A DNA stretch of 17,002 bases, from positions 1-17,002 of the forward strand of contig SFLN01000033.1 of the NCBI GenBank assembly GCA_004554555.1. Direction: 5' to 3'. This document shows positions 7,651 through 13,419 of this stretch, piece after piece. The notes below the pieces were generated by a model. That model made no database searches and was not told the origin of the DNA. It was given only the letters and a program-made list of their open reading frames with translations. A program made the position numbers and the translations under genes. Origin of the DNA: [Eubacterium] saphenum (GTDB lineage Bacteria; Bacillota; Clostridia; Oscillospirales; Ruminococcaceae). The stretch's first letter is position 1, and each line of letters opens with the position of its first letter.

Positions 7651-7716
7651 AGCAATCCTTCCCATATATGTATTTATTTTACAGCGGTTTTCCCCGCTTA
7701 ATCTCAATCATCTTCT

Positions 7717-7745
7717 ATTATATATTTTTTTTGCGGCAATGTCAA
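7717..7745 (-). promoter_or_regulatory. Consensus sigma-A promoter of the hydrogenase operon
   Basis: On the minus strand, TTGACA (7740-7745) and TATAAT (7717-7722) are both perfect consensus, with a 17-base spacer rich in A. The start point would be near 7710, giving a leader of about 60 bases that contains a small hairpin (AGCGG/CCGCT at 7683-7698). The Rex-like palindrome lies 15 bases upstream of the -35 box. Confidence 0.85.
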
Positions 7746-7760
7746 GTGAATTTCGGGAAT

Positions 7761-7778
7761 TTGCTAAAAAATTAACAT
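7761..7778. promoter_or_regulatory. Candidate Rex operator between divergent promoters
   Basis: TTGCTAA-AAAA-TTAACAT matches the known Rex operator pattern TTGTTAANNNNTTAACAA at 12 of 14 specified positions. It sits between the hydrogenase promoter (minus strand, -35 at 7740-7745) and the promoter of the small unknown gene (plus strand, -35 at 7815-7820). Rex is encoded at 12803 in this window and is known in clostridia to control fermentation genes. The site is upstream of, not inside, both core promoters, so its mode of action is unclear. Confidence 0.6.
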
Positions 7779-7814
7779 TTCATCGGTAAATCGCTGTTTT
7801 ATGGGAAAAATCGC

Positions 7815-7843
7815 TTGACAAATTCCGACAATAGTTATACAAT
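7815..7843 (+). promoter_or_regulatory. Sigma-A promoter of the small unknown gene
   Basis: TTGACA (7815-7820) and TACAAT (7838-7843) are separated by 17 bases. Transcription would start near 7850, about 46 bases before the proposed TTG start codon. Confidence 0.7.
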
Positions 7844-7895
7844 TTATATATAGCAGCTATGCAATTCAATTTTACGAAGCACCGAGGTGAGCGAT

Positions 7896-8207
7896 TTGTA
7901 CAATATCGGCAGCGATAATTCGGGCGTTTTTGAGGTCACCTTCGACCGCTGGATTTGCCCCCGCGACAGCTTTGACCCCGTTTTCCCCTTTGCCAAAGCC
8001 GCGGCAGAGCTTTCCGATGCGAAGCTGCGCATAATTGACGCCTTTTTTGAATATGAAATATCGAACAAGGATTTTTGTGCTGTGTTCTGCTGGAACGGCG
8101 GTTTTACCATTATGACCTACGTCAAGCGCGAAATCGAACGCGGCTTCGCTTACCAAACGCTCAAAAATGCTTGCATTTCCATAAATAACGAGCTGAATTT
8201 GCAATAA
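7896..8207 (+). CDS. Small protein of unknown function, 103 residues
   Basis: I do not recognise this protein. The proposed start is TTG at 7896-7898, six bases after GAGGTGA. The alternative GTG at 7887 is embedded in that ribosome binding site and would add three residues. The sequence is soluble-looking and mixed alpha/beta, with no signal peptide or membrane segment. It begins YNIGSDNSGVFEVTFDRW and has a central ELSDAKLRIIDAFFEYEI segment likely to be helical, then FCAVFCWNGGFTIMTYVKRE likely to be strand-rich; three cysteines are present but form no CxxC motif. It has its own promoter, lies divergent from the hydrogenase operon beside a Rex-like site and precedes feoAB, from which a second promoter separates it. 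The good promoter, ribosome site and clean reading frame support a real gene; its role is open. Confidence 0.75.
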   Translation: MYNIGSDNSGVFEVTFDRWICPRDSFDPVFPFAKAAAELSDAKLRIIDAFFEYEISNKDFCAVFCWNGGFTIMTYVKREIERGFAYQTLKNACISINNELNLQ

Positions 8208-8238
8208 TTTTTGTGAAATTTTTCCGTATTTTATTGTT

Positions 8239-8258
8239 TAATTAGTCTTGACAAACTA
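8239..8258 (+). promoter_or_regulatory. Operator-like palindrome 1, over the feoAB -35 box
   Basis: An imperfect 20-bp palindrome (14 of 20 positions symmetric) centred on GTC-TT-GAC. Its 8242-8257 core, TTAGTCTTGACAAACT, recurs exactly at 8289-8304. The -35 hexamer TTGACA (8248-8253) is inside it, so bound protein would block RNA polymerase. Confidence 0.65.
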
Positions 8259-8276
8259 TGTTAAATGATATATAAT
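8248..8276 (+). promoter_or_regulatory. Consensus sigma-A promoter of feoAB
   Basis: TTGACA (8248-8253) and TATAAT (8271-8276) are both perfect consensus with a 17-base spacer. The start point would be near 8283, giving a leader of about 52 bases. A promoter this strong on an iron transporter, flanked by two palindromes, fits tight repression when iron is sufficient. Confidence 0.85.
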
Positions 8277-8285
8277 TAGTATTGC

Positions 8286-8305
8286 AAGTTAGTCTTGACA
8301 AACTT
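8286..8305 (+). promoter_or_regulatory. Operator-like palindrome 2, just downstream of the feoAB start point
   Basis: AAGTTAGTCTTGACAAACTT is symmetric at 16 of 20 positions (half-site AAGTTwGTC). It shares an exact 16-base repeat with palindrome 1 and starts a few bases after the predicted transcription start. Its internal TTGACA has no matching -10 box at 17 bases, so it is not a second promoter. A metal-responsive repressor of the DtxR/IdeR or Fur class is the natural candidate, but the regulator is not in this window. Confidence 0.65.
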
Positions 8306-8334
8306 TTATGTGTAGAAATTCGGAGATGCTAAAG

Positions 8335-10683
8335 ATGACATTGAGAGAACTGGAAATCGGGAAAACTGCCGTTATCGTTGAAACGGGCGGAGAAGGCTCT
8401 TTGCGGCAGCATTTTCTCGATATGGGCGTTATCCCGGGCGCGGAAATCACCGTTGTAAAATACGCGCCGATGGGCGACCCTATGGAGCTTTGCGTGCAGG
8501 GCTACGAGCTTACTCTGCGGCTTGCGGACGCGGAAAAAATTCTCGTCGAGCCCGCCGAGCAAAAGGAAAAAGCTCCCATTCCCGCGAATGAAGCCAAGCG
8601 CAAAAAAGAACACCCCGGTCTTGGCGAGGGCGGAAAATTCCACGTTAAAGCCGATGAACACCCGCTCCCGAAGGGCACTCAGCTCACCTTCGCGCTCGCG
8701 GGAAACCAGAACTGCGGCAAAACCACGCTGTTCAACCAGCTCACCGGCTCAAATCAGCACGTCGGCAATTTCCCCGGCGTCACCGTTGACCGAAAGGACG
8801 GCTCGATTAAAAATCACCCCGAAACCCTTGTCACCGATTTGCCCGGAATTTACTCGATGTCGCCCTACACAAGCGAGGAAATCGTCACGCGCGAGTTCAT
8901 CATCAACCAAAAGCCCAAGGGTATCATCAATATCGCCGACGCGACAAACATCGAGCGAAATCTCTATCTCACTATGCAGCTGATGGAGCTTGACGTGCCG
9001 ATGGTGCTTGCGCTGAATATGATGGACGAAATGCGTGAAAACGGCGGTTCCGTACATATAAACGAGCTTGAGGATATGCTCGGGATACCGGTTGTTCCCA
9101 TTTCCGCGGCAAAAAACGAGGGTATCGACGAGCTTGTAAGCCACGCCATTCACGTTGCTTATTATCAAGAGCGCCCCGGCAGGATTGATTTCTGCGATAA
9201 AAGCGACTGCGGCGGCGCTGTTCACCGCGCGCTCCACGGCATTATGGAGCTTATCGAGGACCACGCAAAGGCTGCAGGAATCCCGCTTCGTTTTGCCGCA
9301 AGCAAGCTGGTCGAGGGCGACAAGCTGATTGAAGAAGCACTAAATCTTACTCAAAACGAGAAAGAAATGCTCGAGCACATCGTCTGCCAGATGGAAGAAG
9401 AGCGCGGTCTTGACCGAAGCGCGGCAATCGCCGATATGCGTTTTCGTTTCATCAACAAGCTCGTCCGCGAAACCGTTGTTAAGCCGCGCGAGAGCCGTGA
9501 ACACGAGCGCAGCAAGAAAATCGACAAAATCCTCACGGGTAAATACACCGCAATTCCAATGTTCGTGCTGATTATGGCGGCGGTGTTTTTCCTCACGTTC
9601 AACGTTATCGGAAAATTCTTCCAAGACCTTCTCGAAAGCGGCATCGACTGGCTTACCGAAGCAGCAGGCAAAGGTCTTGCCGCGCTGAATGTAAACGAGG
9701 TGCTGCACTCGCTGCTGATAGACGGCGTTTTGACGGGAATCGGCAGCGTGTTGAGCTTTCTGCCTGTCATCGTCACGCTGTTCTTTTTCCTGTCGCTCCT
9801 CGAGGACAGCGGCTATATGGCGAGAGTTGCGTTCGTGATGGACAAGCTGCTCAGAAAAATCGGTCTTTCGGGACGGAGCATTGTGCCGATGCTGATTGGC
9901 TTCGGCTGCACGGTGCCGGGAATTATGGCTTCGCGCACCCTCCCCTCGGAACGCGACCGCAAAATGACGATTTTGCTCACGCCGTTTATGAGCTGCTCGG
10001 CGAAGCTCCCGATTTACGGCTTTTTCACGTCGCTTTTCTTCCCCGATATCGCGGGACTGGTTATGGTCGGGCTGTATTTCGGCGGCATTCTGATGGGAAT
10101 TATCGTGGCGCTGTTCTCGCGCGGAACGCTGTTCAAGGGCGAAGCCGTGCCGTTTGTAATGGAGCTTCCAAACTACCGTCTGCCCGGCGCGAAAAACGTC
10201 GCGATGCTGCTCTGGGACAAGGCTAAGGACTTTTTGCAGAGAGCGTTTACGGTTATTTTCATCGCGTCAATCATCATCTGGTTTTTGCAGAATTTCACCT
10301 TCGGTTTTCAGCTCACCGACAACTCCCAAGACAGCATTCTTGCGGCAATCGCGGGCTTTATCGCGCCGATTTTCATACCGCTGGGCTTCGCGGACTGGAG
10401 AATTTGCACCTCGCTTATCGCGGGATTTATGGCGAAGGAAAGCGTGGTTTCATCGCTTTCCGTGCTGTTCGGGAGCACCGCCGAGCTGCAAGCGCTCCTC
10501 ACCGTTCCCGATGCAGCGGCGCTGCTCACGTTCTGCCTTTTGTACACGCCGTGCGTTGCGGCGATTTCCTCGGTTAAACGCGAACTCGGCGGCAAATGGG
10601 CAATCGGAATTGTCGTTGAGCAATGTTTGATTGCGTGGCTTGCCGCGCTAATCGTCAGGGGCGCCTGCCTGCTGTTCGTCTGA
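8335..10683 (+). CDS. feoAB: FeoA-FeoB fusion, ferrous iron transporter
   Basis: Inner-membrane Fe(II) uptake protein of 782 residues, combining FeoA (SH3-like, about 1-75: MTLRELEIGKTAVIV...HFLDMGVIPG), a charged linker (76-115) and FeoB. The G domain has G1 GNQNCGKTT (123-131), G2 T150, G3 DLPG (168-171), G4 NMMD (228-231) and G5 SAAK (257-260). A helical GDI-like region follows, then the membrane channel from about 408, with the Gate motifs GFGCTVPGIM (522-531) and SCSAKLP (553-559) and the C-terminal YTPCVAAISSVKRE (737-750). The start is the ATG at 8335-8337, nine bases after GGAG; in-frame ATGs at 8308 and 8326 lack a spaced ribosome site. It is expressed from its own consensus promoter with two operator-like palindromes. 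The 3' end overlaps the convergent YolD-like gene by 36 bp. Confidence 0.97.
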   Translation: MTLRELEIGKTAVIVETGGEGSLRQHFLDMGVIPGAEITVVKYAPMGDPMELCVQGYELTLRLADAEKILVEPAEQKEKAPIPANEAKRKKEHPGLGEGGKFHVKADEHPLPKGTQLTFALAGNQNCGKTTLFNQLTGSNQHVGNFPGVTVDRKDGSIKNHPETLVTDLPGIYSMSPYTSEEIVTREFIINQKPKGIINIADATNIERNLYLTMQLMELDVPMVLALNMMDEMRENGGSVHINELEDMLGIPVVPISAAKNEGIDELVSHAIHVAYYQERPGRIDFCDKSDCGGAVHRALHGIMELIEDHAKAAGIPLRFAASKLVEGDKLIEEALNLTQNEKEMLEHIVCQMEEERGLDRSAAIADMRFRFINKLVRETVVKPRESREHERSKKIDKILTGKYTAIPMFVLIMAAVFFLTFNVIGKFFQDLLESGIDWLTEAAGKGLAALNVNEVLHSLLIDGVLTGIGSVLSFLPVIVTLFFFLSLLEDSGYMARVAFVMDKLLRKIGLSGRSIVPMLIGFGCTVPGIMASRTLPSERDRKMTILLTPFMSCSAKLPIYGFFTSLFFPDIAGLVMVGLYFGGILMGIIVALFSRGTLFKGEAVPFVMELPNYRLPGAKNVAMLLWDKAKDFLQRAFTVIFIASIIIWFLQNFTFGFQLTDNSQDSILAAIAGFIAPIFIPLGFADWRICTSLIAGFMAKESVVSSLSVLFGSTAELQALLTVPDAAALLTFCLLYTPCVAAISSVKRELGGKWAIGIVVEQCLIAWLAALIVRGACLLFV

Positions 10684-11070
10684 AAAATCAATGTCAAAGA
10701 TATCGTCAAGCGGTATTCTCTCGCCACTCGTCAGCACAAGCAGCCGCTCGATTTCATCGATTTTCTTCACAAAACCGCGCGCTGTCAAATACGCGCCGCC
10801 GCTTTTGCGCTTGTCGGCAATAAAATACGTCACCGCGATTTCCCGCTCGGGGATTTCGCGGATTTTTTTCGTCTGCTCGTCGAGATACTCCCGCTCATCT
10901 TCGGACAGCTCGATTTTTTCATCAACAAGCCGCGCGGTTTCACCCACAGCCTCATCGTAGCCCGTAAGCGCCGCAAACGGAGCGAACTGCGCCGCGCGCT
11001 CCAAACCGCCCATTCGCGAGCGCGTCGGCTCGGGGCGCGGCAGATTTATCATATCATCGTACTTTCCCAT
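10648..11070 (-). CDS. YolD-like protein, partner of Y-family polymerase
   Basis: A 140-residue protein of the YolD-like family, usually found beside UvrX/DinB-type polymerases in Firmicutes. The best mark is RAAQFAPFAALTGYDEAV at residues 25-42, followed by an acidic, probably helical and coiled region (48-72), a small domain with VTYFIADKRKSGGAYLTARG at 80-99, and the C-terminal RIPLDDIFDIDF. It begins two bases after the polymerase TAA, with AAGG six bases upstream of ATG (partly inside the polymerase gene), so the pair is co-translated. Its biochemical role is not established; an accessory or regulatory function for the polymerase is inferred from gene pairing. The last 12 codons lie opposite the end of feoAB. 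Confidence 0.8.
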   Translation of the reverse strand: MGKYDDMINLPRPEPTRSRMGGLERAAQFAPFAALTGYDEAVGETARLVDEKIELSEDEREYLDEQTKKIREIPEREIAVTYFIADKRKSGGAYLTARGFVKKIDEIERLLVLTSGERIPLDDIFDIDFSDEQQAGAPDD

Positions 11071-11071
11071 T

Positions 11072-12538
11072 TTACGCCTTGTGACCGCCTATCTGCGCAT
11101 TTCTGCTCCGTGCGGTCGCGCCCTCCTCCAGGCTCATTCCGCGAAAAACCGCATTCTTCCCGAACCGCTCCTTGACCGCAATTACTGCTTTCTGAACACT
11201 TTTCTCGCGTTCAAGAGCCTCGGCTTCTCGCTCGATTTTTTCGTAATCCGTGAACAGGCTGAGCTGCTCAAAATCCTCGCGGTTTTTTTGCTCGAAAACA
11301 ACACCGCACGCGCAAATCGTTATCCTGCGCACCGACATTTTTCTGTCGGCAATCCTCTCGAAAAGTCCCGTGAGCGCGCTGCTTATCAGCCTTGACGAGG
11401 ACGTTTCGCGCTCGAGATTTACAGTACCGTGGGAGTGCGCGGGAACTGCTCTCCCGTAACGGTCAACCGAAAATTCCCCCGAATAATCCCCGCCGCAGTT
11501 TTCCTTATCGTAGCCGACAGTAATCGTGAGCTGCCTTGTGACAAGACCTTTCCCGAGCAAGTCCAGCGCCAGCGCGTCCGACATTTCCTTGACAATCAGC
11601 CGCGCCTTTTCATAAGGATACGGCTCGGTGAGAACCTGCCCGCTGCTTATGCTGTTTGCGCTCGGCCTGTAACGCTTGATGTCCTCGATTTTGCACGGCT
11701 CATACCCCCACGCGTGGTCAATCAGCAGCTCCGCGTTCACCCCGAACAGCTTGTACAGCAGCGCTTGGTTGCTCAAAGAACACCGCGCCACGTCGCCCAT
11801 CGTGAACATTCCGTTCTCGCCGAGCTTTTTCGCGTAGCCGCCGCCTATTCTCCAGAAATCCGTAATCGGCTCGTGCTCCCAGAGCTGCTTTCGGTAACTC
11901 TTCTCGTCAAGCTCGGCAATCCGCGCGCCGTCTTTGTCCGCAGGCATTTTCTTCGCCACAATATCCATCGCGACCTTTGCAAGATACATATTTTCACCAA
12001 CTCCCGCCGTCGCCGTAATTCCCGTTGTTTTGAACACGTCGCGGATTATCATCAGCGCAAGCTCCCGCGCGGTTTTACGGTACGTTTTGAGGTAATTTGT
12101 CGCGTCTATGAAAACCTCGTCGATTGAATAAACGTGGATATCCTCCGCCGAGATGTATTTCAGATAAATCTCGTAAATTCTCGCGCTGTACTCTATATAA
12201 TAAGCCATTCGCGGCGGCGCAATCACATAATCCACGGCAAGCTGCGGGTTTTGCTTCAGCTCCTCGTAAAAGACGGATTTCCCCGAAAACATCTTCCCCG
12301 GAGTGTATCTGCGGCGCGTTTGGTTCACCTCGCGCACCTTCTGCACAACCTCGAAAAGCCGCGCCCTTCCCGCAATTCCATACGCCTTCAGCGGCGGCGA
12401 TACCGCAAGGCATATCGTCTTTTCCGTGCGGCTTTCGTCCGCGACAACAAGGTTCGTCTTGAGCGGGTCAAGTCCGCGCTCCACGCACTCAACCGACGCA
12501 TAAAACGATTTCAAATCTATGCAAATGTACACGCTCAT
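11072..12538 (-). CDS. Y-family (translesion) DNA polymerase, UmuC/DinB type
   Basis: Error-prone polymerase of 488 residues that copies past damaged bases. The palm begins with IDLKSFYASVE (7-17; D8 metal ligand, Y13 in the steric-gate position) and contains YSIDEVFID (137-145; D140, E141). A helix-hairpin-helix thumb includes ITDFWRIGGGYAKKLGENG (225-243), and the little-finger domain follows. QLSLF at 425-429 is a canonical sliding-clamp binding motif, near the usual C-terminal position. The tail after it is charged and probably helical. ATG 12536-12538 is chosen, with GGTGA upstream; a TTG at 12550 is also in frame but unsupported. It forms an operon with the YolD-like gene. It resembles the UvrX/YqjW-like subgroup more than DinB, judging by the DLKSFYASVE start. 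Confidence 0.93.
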   Translation of the reverse strand: MSVYICIDLKSFYASVECVERGLDPLKTNLVVADESRTEKTICLAVSPPLKAYGIAGRARLFEVVQKVREVNQTRRRYTPGKMFSGKSVFYEELKQNPQLAVDYVIAPPRMAYYIEYSARIYEIYLKYISAEDIHVYSIDEVFIDATNYLKTYRKTARELALMIIRDVFKTTGITATAGVGENMYLAKVAMDIVAKKMPADKDGARIAELDEKSYRKQLWEHEPITDFWRIGGGYAKKLGENGMFTMGDVARCSLSNQALLYKLFGVNAELLIDHAWGYEPCKIEDIKRYRPSANSISSGQVLTEPYPYEKARLIVKEMSDALALDLLGKGLVTRQLTITVGYDKENCGGDYSGEFSVDRYGRAVPAHSHGTVNLERETSSSRLISSALTGLFERIADRKMSVRRITICACGVVFEQKNREDFEQLSLFTDYEKIEREAEALEREKSVQKAVIAVKERFGKNAVFRGMSLEEGATARSRNAQIGGHKA

Positions 12539-12581
12539 TTCTTTCACCAACTTTGTTCACGCAACTATTTCCTATGAATAT

Positions 12582-12610
12582 ATTATAACCCATTTCATCC
12601 GAAAAATCAC
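12582..12610 (-). promoter_or_regulatory. Probable promoter of the polymerase operon
   Basis: On the minus strand a perfect TATAAT (12582-12587) lies about 44 bases before the polymerase ATG. The hexamer 17 bases upstream is GTGATT, a poor -35 match (3 of 6), so the promoter may need an activator or be weak. No canonical SOS box overlaps it. Confidence 0.5.
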
Positions 12611-12635
12611 CTGGCAATTTTCACGAAATTTATAT

Positions 12636-12648
12636 GAACATTTTGTTC
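12636..12648. repeat. Perfect 13-bp inverted repeat in the polymerase/rex intergenic region
   Basis: GAACATTTTGTTC is a perfect inverted repeat about 50 bases upstream of the polymerase -10 box. The arms look like a Gram-positive LexA box (GAAC-N4-GTTC), but the spacing is five, not four. Confidence 0.4.
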
Positions 12649-12710
12649 TTATTTGATATTTCAGTGAACTAAGCAACTTGAAAACAGCGTTTTTACAGAT
12701 AAATATCAGG

Positions 12711-12739
12711 TATATCGATATAAATAATAACGATATATC
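12711..12739. repeat. AT-rich palindromes upstream of the rex promoter
   Basis: TATATCGATATA (12711-12722) is a perfect 12-bp palindrome, and GATATATC (12732-12739) is a perfect 8-bp one; together they also make TATATCG/CGATATA arms. They lie 11-39 bases upstream of the rex -35 box. They could be an operator, but chance is not excluded in such AT-rich DNA. Confidence 0.35.
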
Positions 12740-12749
12740 AAAAAAGCTA

Positions 12750-12778
12750 TTGCATTAAATTGTAAAATGTGCTATAAT
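12750..12778 (+). promoter_or_regulatory. Sigma-A promoter of rex-adhE
   Basis: TTGCAT (12750-12755) and a perfect TATAAT (12773-12778) are separated by 17 bases. The start point near 12785 leaves a leader of only about 18 bases containing GGAGGAGG before the rex ATG. No clear Rex operator overlaps this promoter. With no other promoter seen before adhE, it probably drives the whole rex-adhE-kinase unit. Confidence 0.75.
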
Positions 12779-12802
12779 CAAATCAGTGAAGGAGGAGGCG
12801 AA

Positions 12803-13402
12803 ATGAACGAGGTATCAAGAGCCGCTCTCGGCAGACTGCCGGTGTATCTGAGGTATCTGAAGGACGTTCAAACCGAAAACATCTCCGCGACAAAAATTGC
12901 CGAGGAGTTGGGGTTGGGTGAAGTTCAGGTGCGCAAGGACTTGGCTGCCGCAAGCGGAAAAGGGCGCCCTAAAATCGGCTACGAAACCAAAGCGCTTATC
13001 GAACGGCTTGAGGTTTGTCTTGGGCAGAAAAACCACTGCCGCGCAATTCTTGCCGGCGCAGGAAAGCTCGGACGTGCCCTGCTCGACTACGAGGGCTTCT
13101 CGGACTACGGTTTGGAAATCGCCGCCGCTTTCGACTGCGATGACGCTGCGGGAACCTCGGAGGCGGGAAAACCGATTTATCCGCTCGATAAAATGAACGA
13201 TTTTTGTCAGGAAAACGGCATCAAAATCGGTATCATCACCGTTCCGAAAGAGGCGGCGCAGGAGGTTTGCGATTTGATGATTCAAAACGGCATAACCGCC
13301 GTTTGGAGCTTCGCACCGATTAACCTTAAAGTGCCTAAGGGCGTGGCGTTAAGGCAGGAAAATCTGGCATTATCATTGGCTCATCTAAATCAACAAATAT
13401 AA
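12803..13402 (+). CDS. rex: Redox-sensing transcriptional repressor Rex
   Basis: A 199-residue repressor, close to the usual 205-215, that binds DNA when NADH/NAD+ is low and lets go when NADH rises, controlling fermentation and hydrogen genes in clostridia. The N-terminal winged helix reads RLPVYLRYL at 11-19 and EVQVRKDLA at 40-48. The NAD(H)-binding Rossmann domain has GAGKLGRALL at 85-94, and ENLALSLAHLN at 186-196 is the C-terminal helix that swaps in the dimer. The ATG at 12803 is chosen for GGAGGAGG five bases upstream; an in-frame ATG at 12767 lies inside the promoter and is impossible. adhE follows after 17 bases, a common and functional pairing since AdhE consumes NADH. Confidence 0.95.
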   Translation: MNEVSRAALGRLPVYLRYLKDVQTENISATKIAEELGLGEVQVRKDLAAASGKGRPKIGYETKALIERLEVCLGQKNHCRAILAGAGKLGRALLDYEGFSDYGLEIAAAFDCDDAAGTSEAGKPIYPLDKMNDFCQENGIKIGIITVPKEAAQEVCDLMIQNGITAVWSFAPINLKVPKGVALRQENLALSLAHLNQQI

Positions 13403-13419
13403 AACGGAGGTAAAGTAAC

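Noticed and set aside
7651..7707. N-terminal extension of the hydrogenase to 7707
   Set aside because: The internal ATG at 7648-7650 has GGAAGGA at ideal spacing. The upstream starts lack one, and the added residues look like translated leader downstream of the promoter.
8289..8323. Second feoAB promoter based on the TTGACA at 8295-8300
   Set aside because: No -10-like hexamer lies 16-18 bases downstream. The TTGACA is better explained as part of the repeated operator-like palindrome.
12767..12802. Rex start at the ATG at 12767
   Set aside because: This ATG lies within the promoter spacer, upstream of the -10 box TATAAT, so it cannot be in the mRNA from that promoter. GGAGGAGG points to the ATG at 12803.
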